In this document: positions 55,220 to 64,000 of the stretch, piece after piece | Numbering within the stretch: the stretch's first letter is position 1 | Layout of the letters: each line of letters begins with the position of its first letter | NCBI RefSeq assembly: GCF_003697785.1 | Contig: NZ_QOKZ01000006.1 | Span: 62,001-126,000, forward strand | Length of the DNA: 64,000 nt | From: Paracoccus alkanivorans | GTDB lineage: Bacteria > Pseudomonadota > Alphaproteobacteria > Rhodobacterales > Rhodobacteraceae | Direction: 5' to 3' | Translations under genes and position numbers: made by a program | The notes under the pieces: model-generated | Seen by the model: only the letters and a program-made list of their open reading frames with translations | Told to the model about the DNA's origin: nothing | Database searches by the model: none

Positions 55220-56083
55220 TCAGACTGCCCGGAAAACCGAATCCGCTGTCGGCTCGCCCTCGCAAATCACCGCGCCAAGACTGGCCAACGCGACCAGATG
55301 CGCAAGCACGTTGCGCGTCGCGGCCGGAAGGAGTTCGGGCGCCACGTCATAGATCCGCCCTGCCAGCGTGGCGGCATCCGCCGGTGCCTGCCGCAGGGAT
55401 TCGATAATCTGGGCGGTGCGCTGGCGGCGATGCGCGGCAAGCTCGGCCAGTCTCGCCGATGGTGCCTCGACAGGATCGCCATGTGCCGGCAGCAGACGGC
55501 GCGGCGCGGCGATTCCGATCCTGTCGAGCGAACGAAAGTAATCCGACAGGTCGCCATCGGGCGGCGAAATCAGGGTCGAGGACCAGCCAAGCACGATATC
55601 GCCACAGAACATGATGTCATCCCATTGGAAACAAAGGTGGTTTCCACAATGGCCGGGCGTATGGAGGGCGCGCAGCGTCCAGTCGGGCGTCACGATCTCC
55701 TGTCCGTCCGTCAGCAGGATATCGGGCTGGAAACCGGTATCGAGCCCCTCGCCTCCGCCGACCAGGCCGCTGGCGGCAAGACGCTGCATGACCGGGGACC
55801 GGCCCGCTTCCGCGTCTCCGAATGCCATGACCGGCGCGCCGGTCATGGCCGCCAGTGCGCTCGCGCCCGCGCTGTGGTCGCGATGGGCATGGGTCACGAA
55901 GATATGACTGATCCGCCCTGCCCCGGCCTGCACGATCGCCTCCAGGTGGCCGGGATCGTCCGGGCCGGGATCGATCACCGCCACATGGTCCTGACCGATC
56001 AGAAAGCTGTTGGTCCCCGGCCCTGTCAGGGGCGAGGGATTGGGTGCAAGAATGCAGCGTAGCTCTTTCGTCGCGCGACTCAT
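55220..56083 (-). CDS. MBL-fold metallo-hydrolase
   Basis: A 287-residue metallo-beta-lactamase-fold hydrolase. The metal-binding HAHRDHSAG (HxHxDH) is near residue 80, followed by HTPGHCGNHLCFQ and HGDPVEAPS. A winged-helix-like C-terminal part, as in LACTB2/ribonuclease-like relatives, covers ~220-287. Substrate unknown. It is divergent from the histidine kinase across 34 bp. Confidence 0.92.
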   Translation of the reverse strand: MSRATKELRCILAPNPSPLTGPGTNSFLIGQDHVAVIDPGPDDPGHLEAIVQAGAGRISHIFVTHAHRDHSAGASALAAMTGAPVMAFGDAEAGRSPVMQRLAASGLVGGGEGLDTGFQPDILLTDGQEIVTPDWTLRALHTPGHCGNHLCFQWDDIMFCGDIVLGWSSTLISPPDGDLSDYFRSLDRIGIAAPRRLLPAHGDPVEAPSARLAELAAHRRQRTAQIIESLRQAPADAATLAGRIYDVAPELLPAATRNVLAHLVALASLGAVICEGEPTADSVFRAV

Positions 56084-56117
56084 GCGGGTAGCCTAGATCG
56101 AGGCAGGCAGGTTTACC

Positions 56118-57470
56118 ATGGCGAACGAACCCGAATTCGGCTGGTTGAAGCAGATGTTTCCGCGCGGTCTTTACGGCCGCGCCGCGCTGATCCTGTTCCT
56201 GCCGGTGGTGGTTGTCACGCTGGTCGTCAGCGTCATGTTCCTGCAGCGCCATTTCGAGGACGTGACGCAGCAGATGACCGACAGCATGGCGCGGGAACTG
56301 GGCTTCGTCTCGCGGCGCATCGAAAGGGCCGAAAACTCCGCCGTAGCACTTCTGGCGGGCCAGACCATCGCCGCGCCCCTGGGATTGACCTTGCGCCTGC
56401 CCGCGCAAGCGGACCGGCAGGACCAACGGCTGTTCTACGATTTCTCGGGCCGCATCGTGATCGAAGTGCTGCGCGACCGCCTGCCCGAGGTCACGGCAAT
56501 TGACCTAGCCACGGACGACAAGCGCGTCGATGTCACGATGAACGGCAAGTTCGGCCCCTATTCGCTGTCTTTCGACCGTAAGCGGGTCAGCGCGTCGAAT
56601 CCGCATCAGTTGCTGGTGCTGATGGTGTTCACCTCGCTTTTGATGTCGGGCATCGCGACGATCTTCCTGCGCAACCAGCTGCGGCCGATCCGCCGGCTTG
56701 CCCGGGCCGCCGAGGCCTATGGCAAGGGCCGGGTCGAACCCTACCGTCCAGGCGGCGCAATCGAGATTCGCAGCGCGGGCACGGCATTCCTGGACATGCG
56801 CAACCGGCTGGAGCGGCAGAACGAGCAGCGCAAGATGATGCTGTCGGGGATCAGCCATGACCTGCGCACGCCGCTGACACGGCTGCGTCTCGGCCTGTCG
56901 GTACTGTCGCCGGATCTTCCGCCTGACGATGCGGACATCTCGGCCATGGAGGCGGATATCGAAGAGATGACCCGCATGGTCGATGCCTTTCTGGACTATT
57001 CCCGCGACAGCGCGCGGGAAAGCCCGGCAGAGGAAATCGAACCGTTCGAATTCCTGCGCGGCATCGTCTCGGACGCGCAGCGCGCCGGACAGGATGTGTC
57101 GCTGTCCGGCACGCAAGGCGATGCCAGCCTCGTGACATGCCGTCCCGACATGCTGCGCCGCGCGCTGGACAACCTGATCGGCAACGCGGTCCGCTATGGA
57201 ACCCGCGCCGAGATCGATGTGACATTGGGGCCGCGCAGCCTGCGAATCGGCGTCGAGGATGACGGACCCGGCATTCCCGATGACGCGATCGAGACGGCAA
57301 TGCGCCCGTTCACCCAGCTTGACAGCTCGCGCAACCGCAACAGCGGGCAAGGCGCCGGGCTTGGATTGGCCATCGCCGCCGATGTCGCCCGCGGGCATGG
57401 CGGGCAGTTGCGCTTGGGGCGTGGATCAAGACTGGGCGGGCTGCGCGCAGAGATCGTCATACCGCGCTGA
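56118..57470 (+). CDS. Sensor histidine kinase (EnvZ-like)
   Basis: A 450-residue membrane sensor kinase. The first membrane segment is about residues 20-42 (AALILFLPVVVVTLVVSVMFL). A periplasmic part follows, then a second segment near 165-185, a HAMP linker, the phosphoacceptor His at about 247 in GISHDLRTPLTRLR, and the ATPase domain with NLIGNAVRYG (N box) and DDGPGIP (G1). The partner response regulator is not encoded in this window; the MBL gene lies on the other side. Signal unknown. Confidence 0.94.
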   Translation: MANEPEFGWLKQMFPRGLYGRAALILFLPVVVVTLVVSVMFLQRHFEDVTQQMTDSMARELGFVSRRIERAENSAVALLAGQTIAAPLGLTLRLPAQADRQDQRLFYDFSGRIVIEVLRDRLPEVTAIDLATDDKRVDVTMNGKFGPYSLSFDRKRVSASNPHQLLVLMVFTSLLMSGIATIFLRNQLRPIRRLARAAEAYGKGRVEPYRPGGAIEIRSAGTAFLDMRNRLERQNEQRKMMLSGISHDLRTPLTRLRLGLSVLSPDLPPDDADISAMEADIEEMTRMVDAFLDYSRDSARESPAEEIEPFEFLRGIVSDAQRAGQDVSLSGTQGDASLVTCRPDMLRRALDNLIGNAVRYGTRAEIDVTLGPRSLRIGVEDDGPGIPDDAIETAMRPFTQLDSSRNRNSGQGAGLGLAIAADVARGHGGQLRLGRGSRLGGLRAEIVIPR

Positions 57471-57629
57471 ACCCGTCGTTCCTCGGCGTGCTTGCGCTTC
57501 CGTCCGAATTTCATCCTGTTTCGATGTTCTATTGAACGGCAATGCCCGGACACATAAGTTGTCGCGGTGCAGGGGCCGCGCGTTGCTAATGACGGGGCCG
57601 CGGCTTCGGGCAGGAAAGGAACGTATAAC

Positions 57630-60047
57630 ATGAATGATTTCGCATCTCAGACCTACCCGGTGTTGCCTTTACGGGACATCGTCGTCTTTCCACATATGAT
57701 CGTGCCTCTTTTCGTGGGGCGCGAAAAATCCGTTCGTGCTCTGGAAGCGGTCATGGAATCCGACAGCCCGATTCTGTTGTCGGCGCAAATGGACGCGTCC
57801 GTTGACGAACCGGCCGAAGACGGGATTTACCGCACCGGCGTTCTGGCCAATGTCCTGCAACTGCTGAAGCTTCCCGACGGCACGGTGAAAGTGCTGGTCG
57901 AAGGGCGCGAACGTGTGCAGATCACCGATTTCGTGCCGAATGACGATTATTTCGAGGCGGCCGCCATCATCCTGCCCGAAACCCTGGGCGACGAAGCGAC
58001 GGTCACCGCCCTGATGCGCACCGTGACCGAGGAATTCGAGCGTTACGTGAAGGTCCGCAAGAACATTCCCGAAGAGGTGGTCACCGCTGTTGCCGACGCC
58101 CGCGAGCCCGGCAAGCTTGCCGATCTGGTCGCGGGTCACATGGGCGTCGATCTGGACAGGAAACAGGACCTTCTGGACACGCTGGAAGTCGCTGCCCGGC
58201 TGGAGAAGATCTACTCCTCCATGCAGGGGGAGATGTCGGTCCTGCAGGTCGAGAAAAAGATCAAGTCGCGCGTCAAGACCCAGATGGAGAAGACGCAGCG
58301 CGAATACTATCTGAATGAGCAGATGAAGGCCATTCAGAAGGAACTCGGCGATGGCGAGGACGGCCAGAACGAGATCGCCGAGCTGGAAGAAAAGATCGCC
58401 GCGACCAAGTTCAGCAAGGAAGCCCGCGAAAAGGCCGAGGCCGAGCTGAAAAAGCTGAAATCCATGTCCCCGATGTCAGCCGAGGCGACGGTCAGCCGCA
58501 ATTACCTGGACTGGCTGCTGGCCCTGCCCTGGGGCGTAAAGTCGCGCACCCGCAAGGATCTGGGCCGGGCCGAAAAGGTTCTGGACGCCGATCATTACGG
58601 GCTGGAAAAGGTCAAGGAGCGGATCGTCGAATACCTCGCCGTCCAGGCCCGCAGCCAGAAGCTGAAAGGCCCGATCCTGTGCCTTGTCGGCCCTCCGGGC
58701 GTGGGCAAGACCTCGCTCGGGCGCTCGGTCGCGCGTGCCACGGGACGCGAATTCATCCGCATCAGCCTGGGCGGCGTGCGCGACGAATCCGAGATTCGCG
58801 GCCACCGGCGGACCTATATCGGCTCCATGCCCGGCAAGATCATCCAGGCGCTGAAAAAGGCCAAGACCACCAATCCGCTGATCCTGCTCGATGAGATCGA
58901 CAAGATGGGGCAGGATTTCCGCGGCGATCCGGCTTCGGCCATGCTCGAGGTCCTGGATCCGGAACAGAATTCGACCTTCGTGGACCACTATCTCGAGGTG
59001 GAATACGACCTGTCGAACGTGATGTTCCTGACCACGGCCAACAGCTACAACATGCCGGGGCCCCTGCTCGACCGGATGGAGATCATCCCGCTGGCCGGCT
59101 ATACCGAGGATGAAAAACGCGAGATCGCCCGCCAGCACCTGCTGCCCAAGCAGATCAAGGCCAACGGGCTGCGCAAGGGCGAGTTCTCGGTCTCGGACGA
59201 GGCGCTGACCCATATCACCCGCTATTACACCCGCGAGGCCGGGGTCCGTTCGCTTGAACGCGAGATCGCCAAGCTGGCCCGCAAGGCCGTGACCGAGATC
59301 CTCAAGGGAAACGCCAAAACGGTGGATGTGACACCCGAGAAAGCCGAGGAGTTCCTGGGCGTTCGGCGCCACCGTTATGGGCTGGCCGAGAAAGAGGACC
59401 AGGTCGGCGTGGTCACCGGGCTGGCATGGACATCGGTGGGCGGCGACCTGCTGCAGATCGAGGCATTGCGCCTGCCCGGCAAGGGCCGGATGAAGACCAC
59501 CGGCAAGCTGGGCGACGTGATGAAGGAATCGATCGACGCGGCCTCCAGCTTCGTGCGCTCGATCTCGCCCGAGATCGGGGTGAAGCCGCCCGAGTTCGAC
59601 AAGCGCGACATCCATGTCCACGTCCCCGAAGGCGCCACTCCAAAGGATGGGCCGTCTGCGGGCATTGCCATGGTGACCTCGGTCGTGTCGGTGATGACCG
59701 GTATCCCCGTGCGCAAGGACGTCGCCATGACCGGCGAGGTCACGCTGCGCGGCAACGTGCTGGCCATTGGCGGACTCAAGGAAAAGCTGTTGGCGGCGCT
59801 GCGCGGCGGCATCAAGACGGTGCTGATCCCCGCCGATAACGAGAAGGATCTGGCCGAGATCCCGGACAATGTGAAAACCGGCCTGAAGATCATCCCGGTC
59901 GGCAATGTCCGCGAGGTGCTGCGCCATGCGCTGGTCCGCATGCCCGATGCCATCGAATGGGACGAGGCCGCCGAAGAAGCCGCCGAGGCCGCGCGCCTGG
60001 CCACCAAGAACGACAAGATGTCTGGCGGCGGCGCTGTCGCGCACTGA
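57630..60047 (+). CDS. lon: ATP-dependent protease Lon
   Basis: An 805-residue endopeptidase La. The N-terminal substrate-binding domain is about 1-300, the AAA+ module has Walker [10 protein letters not shown] near 354 and Walker [11 protein letters not shown], and the C-terminal protease has catalytic Ser676 in [10 protein letters not shown] with a downstream Lys. It degrades damaged and regulatory proteins. The ATG at 57630 with AGGAAAGGA upstream is chosen; an earlier start adds 21 unconserved residues. A strong terminator follows. Confidence 0.97.
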   Translation: MNDFASQTYPVLPLRDIVVFPHMIVPLFVGREKSVRALEAVMESDSPILLSAQMDASVDEPAEDGIYRTGVLANVLQLLKLPDGTVKVLVEGRERVQITDFVPNDDYFEAAAIILPETLGDEATVTALMRTVTEEFERYVKVRKNIPEEVVTAVADAREPGKLADLVAGHMGVDLDRKQDLLDTLEVAARLEKIYSSMQGEMSVLQVEKKIKSRVKTQMEKTQREYYLNEQMKAIQKELGDGEDGQNEIAELEEKIAATKFSKEAREKAEAELKKLKSMSPMSAEATVSRNYLDWLLALPWGVKSRTRKDLGRAEKVLDADHYGLEKVKERIVEYLAVQARSQKLKGPILCLVGPPGVGKTSLGRSVARATGREFIRISLGGVRDESEIRGHRRTYIGSMPGKIIQALKKAKTTNPLILLDEIDKMGQDFRGDPASAMLEVLDPEQNSTFVDHYLEVEYDLSNVMFLTTANSYNMPGPLLDRMEIIPLAGYTEDEKREIARQHLLPKQIKANGLRKGEFSVSDEALTHITRYYTREAGVRSLEREIAKLARKAVTEILKGNAKTVDVTPEKAEEFLGVRRHRYGLAEKEDQVGVVTGLAWTSVGGDLLQIEALRLPGKGRMKTTGKLGDVMKESIDAASSFVRSISPEIGVKPPEFDKRDIHVHVPEGATPKDGPSAGIAMVTSVVSVMTGIPVRKDVAMTGEVTLRGNVLAIGGLKEKLLAALRGGIKTVLIPADNEKDLAEIPDNVKTGLKIIPVGNVREVLRHALVRMPDAIEWDEAAEEAAEAARLATKNDKMSGGGAVAH

Positions 60048-60062
60048 CCCTGCATGAACATC

Positions 60063-60091
60063 CCGGCCCGGGTTATCCCAACCCGGGCCGG
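60063..60091 (+). terminator. Terminator after lon
   Basis: A perfect 12-bp stem CCGGCCCGGGTT/AACCCGGGCCGG with loop ATCCC, followed by ACTTCGTTTT. Confidence 0.85.
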
Positions 60092-60167
60092 ACTTCGTTT
60101 TCGGGTTCGATGATCCTCATCTCGGGACTTGCAGCCCACCGTAGTTGCTGCTAAATCCCGCCCGCAC

Positions 60168-60242
60168 GGGTGATTAGCTCAGTGGTAGAGCGCTTCGTTC
60201 ACATCGAAGATGTCAGCGGTTCAAATCCGTTATCACCCACCA
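60168..60242 (+). tRNA. tRNA-Val(CAC)
   Basis: A 75-nt tRNA including CCA. The acceptor stem GGGTGAT/ATCACCC, D-arm TAGCTCAGTGGTAGAGC, anticodon loop TTCACAT (CAC) and T-arm GGTTCAAATCC are complete. No terminator follows; an integrase gene ends 75 bp downstream, so the 3' end is the likely att site of element 2. Confidence 0.96.
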
Positions 60243-60303
60243 AAATATCCAAACAAATTCAAGCCAATAGAACAATTAAGGTTAAGAATTACTAAGTGTG
60301 CGC

Positions 60304-60318
60304 AGGTTCATTGAACCT
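60304..60318. repeat. Inverted repeat between tRNA-Val and integrase
   Basis: AGGTTCA-T-TGAACCT, perfect 7-bp arms, overlapping the last codon of the integrase. It may be an integrase arm-binding site or a weak terminator. Confidence 0.4.
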
Positions 60319-61321
60319 AAGTTGCACGGCGAAGGCGGATGAAATCCAGCACATTGGCTGCTTCCATCAGATGATCCGGTGCGAATCGAGCGTATGTCCT
60401 TTCTGTTATTGACGTGTTCGAGTGCCCTAGAAATTGGCTGATCTTAGACATGGGAACGCCTGCTTCGGCCATATGAACCGCCGCGGTGTGGCGCAGAACA
60501 TGCGGTGACACTCCCGCAAGCCCCGCTCGTTCTACGGTCGCCATGAAGCCGCGCCGGATGCTCTTTACCGGGGAGCCTGACCACTCAACGACATGATCGG
60601 ACAGTGCCGATTTCCGGGCTTCCTGCAGGGCAGCGCGCAAACCAGCGTTGATGGGCACCACGGCACGTCCTTTCCTCGGCCCGTCACTGTCGATCCGAAG
60701 GTCGATCTGTCCACGATCAAGATCAACGCGGCCCCATTCGAGCTGCAGGATGGCAGACACGCGCCCGGCTGTGGACAGCATCAGCAGGATAGCCAGCTTG
60801 ATATGCGGCTCGGTTGCTGCACCGATCAACCGGTCTATCTCATCATGCGTCAGGTAACGATCTTTTGGCGCCGGCTTCTGAGGCCGCTCGATGTAGGGAG
60901 CATAGTCGATCAGATGGGCAATCTCTGCGGCCCAATTCAAGCACGACCGAAGGTGCCCCAATTCCGTCCAAATCGAACCTGTCTTGATTCCTGCCTTTCG
61001 CCGAATCCGCTGGTAATCCCGGCAATGCTCGCTCGTGATCTGATCCGGGCGCAACGAACCGAAATGCGGCATGATCGCCCTGCCGGTGTATTTCATGGTT
61101 TGAGCGATTGGTCTTCCCTCCCGCTCATCAAGATAGCATTGCCACAGATCAGCAACCGTGCGGCCCGTCGTCGGCATGGTATACTGACGGTAAACATCTA
61201 GGGCCTCTGCCTCGGCTTCTTTTCGGGTGCGTGCCTCAAGCTGATAACGCCGTCGTTTTCCGTCCTCTCGCCACGAGACGCAGTAGCCACCGCGCAATTT
61301 TCCGATGGTGATTTCAGGCAT
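60317..61321 (-). CDS. Tyrosine integrase of the tRNA-Val element
   Basis: A 334-residue tyrosine recombinase. Catalytic Arg is in STAGRVSAILQL, the HxLRH box reads HVLRHTAAVHM, the second His is in LGHSNTS and the tyrosine is in RTYARF. An N-terminal arm-binding and a core-binding domain fill about 1-150. It lies next to tRNA-Val, transcribed towards it, the usual layout for phage-type integrases. Its first 124 bp overlap the excisionase-like gene. Confidence 0.93.
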   Translation of the reverse strand: MPEITIGKLRGGYCVSWREDGKRRRYQLEARTRKEAEAEALDVYRQYTMPTTGRTVADLWQCYLDEREGRPIAQTMKYTGRAIMPHFGSLRPDQITSEHCRDYQRIRRKAGIKTGSIWTELGHLRSCLNWAAEIAHLIDYAPYIERPQKPAPKDRYLTHDEIDRLIGAATEPHIKLAILLMLSTAGRVSAILQLEWGRVDLDRGQIDLRIDSDGPRKGRAVVPINAGLRAALQEARKSALSDHVVEWSGSPVKSIRRGFMATVERAGLAGVSPHVLRHTAAVHMAEAGVPMSKISQFLGHSNTSITERTYARFAPDHLMEAANVLDFIRLRRAT

Positions 61322-61497
61322 TGTTCATATTCCTCTACAGATTGTCGGGGAATCCGTATCATGCGCCCGCACCGGAAGCCGGGCAACTGTTTTGACTTCA
61401 CCAGGTTTCGGATAGTCTCGGCGCTACATTGCCAGCGCTCGGCAAGCTGATCCGGGGTATATGGGCGGGCCGGTTCTGCCATCGATACCTCACTCAC
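61198..61497 (-). CDS. Excisionase-like DNA-binding protein
   Basis: A 99-residue protein with a MerR/AlpA-like helix-turn-helix, YTPDQLAERWQCSAETIRNLVKSKQLPGFR, then IRIPRQSVEEYE. Excisionases of this kind steer integrases towards excision. The last ~41 residues are encoded over the start of the integrase in another frame. It overlaps the HNH gene by 8 bp. The helix-turn-helix part is convincing; the overlapping tail less so. Confidence 0.78.
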   Translation of the reverse strand: MSEVSMAEPARPYTPDQLAERWQCSAETIRNLVKSKQLPGFRCGRMIRIPRQSVEEYEQCLKSPSENCAVATASRGERTENDGVISLRHAPEKKPRQRP

Positions 61498-61840
61498 TCT
61501 CGCGCAGAACGGTCTGGCCGTTAAGCTTGCGCTTCCACTTGGACTTCTTGCTGCCGGGGATCACAGCGCGGCGATCGGGCTTCGCGCCGAAATGCCGGGC
61601 GCGGACCCGGTTCGCCTTGGCGATCTGCGCCGCGTCCTTGCTGGTCTTGATACGGTGGCACTTGGAATGGGCGGGCGCGACATTGGATTCGTCGTCTTCC
61701 CCTCCCATAGCCAACGGGATCACGTGTTCCAGATCCCATGACTGCCCGACGAGTATCTTGCCGCCACAGATATGGCAGATGCCACCGTGGGCCTCGAATA
61801 CGGCCAGCTTGCGCTTTGCTGTCCAAGTGCGGCGCGCCAT
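61490..61840 (-). CDS. HNH endonuclease
   Basis: A 116-residue HNH nuclease. A zinc-binding CHICGGKI, the catalytic LEHVIPLAMGG and NVAPAHSKCHRIKT give the ββα-metal fold. A basic tail follows (KKSKWKRKLNGQ). Small HNH proteins in phages take part in packaging or recombination. It lies between the clamp and the excisionase, with 3 bp to the clamp. Confidence 0.9.
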   Translation of the reverse strand: MARRTWTAKRKLAVFEAHGGICHICGGKILVGQSWDLEHVIPLAMGGEDDESNVAPAHSKCHRIKTSKDAAQIAKANRVRARHFGAKPDRRAVIPGSKKSKWKRKLNGQTVLRESE

Positions 61841-61843
61841 TGG

Positions 61844-62971
61844 TCAAATCCTCATCGGCATGACGAGGCGCAACACGTTCTCATCCGCGCCCATGACAAG
61901 GATGGGGTTGTGTTCGGCCTTGTTGCCGATAAGCCGGATCGCCTCGCCGCGCGGGCAGAACGATTTCAGATACCTGATGTTGATACCGCGCGCTGGGCCT
62001 TCCGCGCCGTAGATCGGCATGGAGATTTTCCCAAGTTCAGGACTCTGCACGAACATGCAGCCTTCTTCGGGGATGATGTGTAGCGGCGTGCTCCGATCAC
62101 CGAATGCCGGGAACGCCGCCAAGGCATCGCCAGTCAGCGCGACCGAGAAACTTCCATCGACGTTCTGCGGGATCACGCGCCGGTAATCGGGGAACTGGCC
62201 GTCAATCAGCTTCGTCACCATCGACCATTTCGGATTGGAGATCCTGATGGCCAGCTTGTCGGTGCTAAGCGCAAACCTGATCATGTCCAGCCCTTTCAGG
62301 TCTTTCCGAAGCTGCGACACCGCGCAGGCCGGCAGGATCATGCCTTTACGTTCCCACGGAATATCAGACAGGTCTGCCTGCGTCATCCGGTGGCCGTCGG
62401 TGCTGACCATGCGTAAATGGCCATCCACGGCTTCGAGATAGATGCCGTTGAGGTAATACCGGGTTTCCTCGGTCGAGATGGTGGCATTGCAGGCGTCGAG
62501 GCCGTAGCGGAAAACGGATGCCTCGATTTCCTGCGGCTGTTCAAAATTACGCTGGTCGAACATGCTGTGCGGGAAATCTTCAACCGGGATGATTTCGTTG
62601 AACTTCGCCGTCAATTCGCCAGACTTGAAAGCGATGGATGGCATCGGGTGGCCGATATATTTCCACTCGCCCCGGCTGATTTCGGCGGTCGAGCCGCCAT
62701 GCTTCAAGACGTGTTCCAAGAAGCGCGGCTGGATCAGGAAATCAATATTCTCGCCTTCCGCCGCGAAGTTGATGGCGATTTCCCGGTCCAGATCGGTCGC
62801 GGTGATGATGCCCATGCCGCCCTTGATTGCAATGCGAACTGTGCCAAGCACGGGGATCGCGCGATTGGCTCCCTTCGACATGCAGGTTTTGGCCAGAGCC
62901 AGGGCACTGCGCAGATTGGCAGTCACAATGGTCGCGGTAGTGGATTTCTGAATTTCGGTCTGGGTGTTCAT
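61844..62971 (-). CDS. DnaN-like sliding clamp of the element
   Basis: A 375-residue protein similar to the beta clamp of DNA polymerase III. Features such as ANLRSALALAKTC, the middle YYLNGIYLEAVDGHLRMVSTDGHRM and the C-terminal NPILVMGADENVLRLVMPMRI follow the three-domain clamp pattern. The host dnaN should be elsewhere, so this is probably an extra, element-borne copy. The ATG at 62971 is used; a GTG two codons earlier overlaps the gapR-like stop (GTGA) and is also possible. Confidence 0.88.
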   Translation of the reverse strand: MNTQTEIQKSTTATIVTANLRSALALAKTCMSKGANRAIPVLGTVRIAIKGGMGIITATDLDREIAINFAAEGENIDFLIQPRFLEHVLKHGGSTAEISRGEWKYIGHPMPSIAFKSGELTAKFNEIIPVEDFPHSMFDQRNFEQPQEIEASVFRYGLDACNATISTEETRYYLNGIYLEAVDGHLRMVSTDGHRMTQADLSDIPWERKGMILPACAVSQLRKDLKGLDMIRFALSTDKLAIRISNPKWSMVTKLIDGQFPDYRRVIPQNVDGSFSVALTGDALAAFPAFGDRSTPLHIIPEEGCMFVQSPELGKISMPIYGAEGPARGINIRYLKSFCPRGEAIRLIGNKAEHNPILVMGADENVLRLVMPMRI

Positions 62972-62973
62972 GG

Positions 62974-63258
62974 TCACATCCCCAATGCTTCGCGATAGAG
63001 GTCGAGGATGGCCTGTTCCTCGGCCAGATCGTTCTTGTCGCGCTTGCGCTCAGCGATCAGCTTTCGGATGGCCTTGGCGTCGTAGCCGCGGGCCTTCGCC
63101 TCCGCGTAGATTTCCTTGATCCGATCCGCCGCCTCCTTCTTCTCGGCTTCACCGGATTCGATCTGTTCGATGAACTGGCGCAGTTCGGCGGCCGCCACGG
63201 AATAGGCTTTGCTGTTGTGCCCCTGCCAATCGGGATCGTCTTTGTGCTTGTCGGTCAT
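62974..63258 (-). CDS. GapR/DUF2312 family nucleoid protein
   Basis: A 94-residue coiled-coil protein. The pattern AAAELRQFIEQIESGEAEKKEA and ARGYDAKAIRKLIAERKRD is the DUF2312 signature. GapR of Caulobacter binds overtwisted, AT-rich DNA ahead of the replication fork and helps topoisomerases. A copy inside a mobile element, coupled to a sliding clamp, suggests a role in the element's own replication or in taking over the host fork; this is inference. Confidence 0.9.
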   Translation of the reverse strand: MTDKHKDDPDWQGHNSKAYSVAAAELRQFIEQIESGEAEKKEAADRIKEIYAEAKARGYDAKAIRKLIAERKRDKNDLAEEQAILDLYREALGM

Positions 63259-63554
63259 CGCTGCGCCTCCGCAATCTTCCAGCGCACAGCGCTGCGACCC
63301 GAGGCGTTACGCCCGCGTTCGCCCGCGTCGATCAGCTTTCCGGCCTTCGCCAATTCCGAGATCCGGGGCCGGATCGACAGGACGGACAACCGCATGGCCT
63401 TGGCTACCTCATCGGCGGTCATGGGCCGGGCAACGGCTTTCATCACCCTGATAATGGCATCACGTAGGAAAGGCGCTTTGGTGGCCGCGTGGATCGCGGC
63501 TTCTTCGCTTGTGGATTGGCCTTTCCAACCGGTGTTGGAGTCAGTGTAGGGCAT
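63255..63554 (-). CDS. Winged-helix-like small protein
   Basis: A 99-residue protein. The stretch MTADEVAKAMRLSVLSIRPRISELAKAGKLIDAGERGRNASGR resembles a winged helix for DNA binding. It overlaps the GapR-like gene by 4 bp (ATGA). Role unknown; possibly a regulator of the early genes. Confidence 0.72.
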   Translation of the reverse strand: MPYTDSNTGWKGQSTSEEAAIHAATKAPFLRDAIIRVMKAVARPMTADEVAKAMRLSVLSIRPRISELAKAGKLIDAGERGRNASGRSAVRWKIAEAQR

Positions 63555-63565
63555 GGTTACTCCTT

Positions 63566-63784
63566 TCAGTCGGGCAGCGGACCGGATGCGCGCAGGGCTT
63601 CCGCCAGGGCGTCATCCCCCGCCTTCTCGGCCTTCTTGATCGCGGCAGCCCGGTGATAGGGGTTCATCTCGGACATTTTGACGGTGGACCCGTCGGACCT
63701 GCGCCATGTGCCGCTTTCCGGCTTCTGGTCGGATTTCTGCGGGCTGCCGTCATAGGGCCAGTCGAGGCGGGGGGATTTCATCAC
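63566..63784 (-). CDS. Small hypothetical protein
   Basis: A 72-residue polar protein with an apparently disordered start (SPQKSDQKPESGTWRRSDG) and a helical end (HRAAAIKKAEKAGDDALAEAL). It overlaps the next gene by 4 bp, which supports translation. No family recognised. Met2 may be the true start. Confidence 0.6.
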   Translation of the reverse strand: MMKSPRLDWPYDGSPQKSDQKPESGTWRRSDGSTVKMSEMNPYHRAAAIKKAEKAGDDALAEALRASGPLPD

Positions 63785-63990
63785 TCGCCCTCCCCGTCCC
63801 TCTGGGCGACGAAAGCCTTGAACTCGTCCATCATCGCTTCGTATTCGTCCGGCTCGGCCTTCTGGATCTCGGCAAGCTGGACCTCGAACATTTCCAGCGT
63901 CTCATCAAGCGGCGCACCGTCCTGCAGGTCGTTCAGGATCAGGCCGGAAATCTTCTGGATCATTTCGGAGGCCGAAAAGCCGCCAAACAT
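63781..63990 (-). CDS. Small acidic hypothetical protein
   Basis: A 69-residue acidic helical protein (LDETLEMFEVQLAEIQKAEPDEYEAM and FKAFVAQRDGEGE). It overlaps the 72-residue gene by 4 bp. Ten bases remain upstream in the window, so an operon partner may follow outside. No family recognised. Confidence 0.6.
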   Translation of the reverse strand: MFGGFSASEMIQKISGLILNDLQDGAPLDETLEMFEVQLAEIQKAEPDEYEAMMDEFKAFVAQRDGEGE

Positions 63991-64000
63991 GGACTTCTGT

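Noticed and set aside
1-64000. CRISPR arrays and rRNA genes
   Set aside because: No regularly spaced direct repeats and no rRNA sequence were seen anywhere in the window.

Overview
The window is GC-rich alphaproteobacterial chromosome, most likely Rhodobacteraceae/Paracoccaceae and probably Paracoccus. The evidence is the F0 operon atpI-B-E-b'-b, a DUF4167 protein, LexA boxes of the GTTC-N7-GTTC type, bioMNY, a TAXI-type TRAP transporter, Hint-domain proteins and many ATGA start/stop overlaps. The genus is an inference; no rRNA gene is present.

Core part 1 (1-40216). It opens with the end of rsmA, then DUF4167, prmC-prfA, rpsF-rpsR-rplI, a radical SAM gene with an SOS box, a periplasmic DUF6454-like protein, icd and a nitroreductase. 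A five-gene reverse operon follows: bioM-bioN-bioY, an acyl-CoA synthetase and a thiolase-like protein lacking a usual catalytic cysteine. Next come trpC-moaC-moeA and lexA. A reverse cluster encodes a TAXI-TRAP binding protein, a fused permease, UspA, a PLP dehydratase and fhs. Then come a class III aminotransferase, a carboxymuconolactone decarboxylase-like protein, the ATP synthase F0 operon, an ArsR regulator, a pseudouridine kinase/glycosidase pair, an RTX/Hint protein, DUF502, a DsbA-like thioredoxin, an aminotransferase, a cell-wall amidase and PBP1A.

Accessory island 1 (about 40793-55030). It starts at tRNA-Ser(GCU) with a tyrosine integrase immediately downstream. It holds a HTH regulator coupled to a 56-residue ORF outside usual length cut-offs, a DUF2269/SDR-DoxX pair, small membrane proteins, a GFA protein, an ATP-grasp protein, a serine hydrolase, a hipBA toxin-antitoxin module with three evenly spaced operator-like repeats, IS3 remnants and a second Hint protein. 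About 1 kb without recognisable genes precedes tRNA-Asn.

Core part 2 (55033-60091). tRNA-Asn with its own terminator, an MBL-fold hydrolase, a sensor histidine kinase and lon.

Accessory element 2 (60168 to beyond the window). A tyrosine integrase beside tRNA-Val(CAC) is followed, all on the minus strand, by an excisionase-like protein overlapping it by 124 bp, an HNH endonuclease, a DnaN-like sliding clamp, a GapR/DUF2312 protein and small unknown genes. This looks like the integration and early replication end of a prophage or integrative element.

Most worth following up: the SOS-boxed, apparently leaderless radical SAM gene; the altered thiolase in the biotin-transport operon; the HTH/micro-ORF pair sharing a duplicated tail; and the element carrying its own clamp and GapR.
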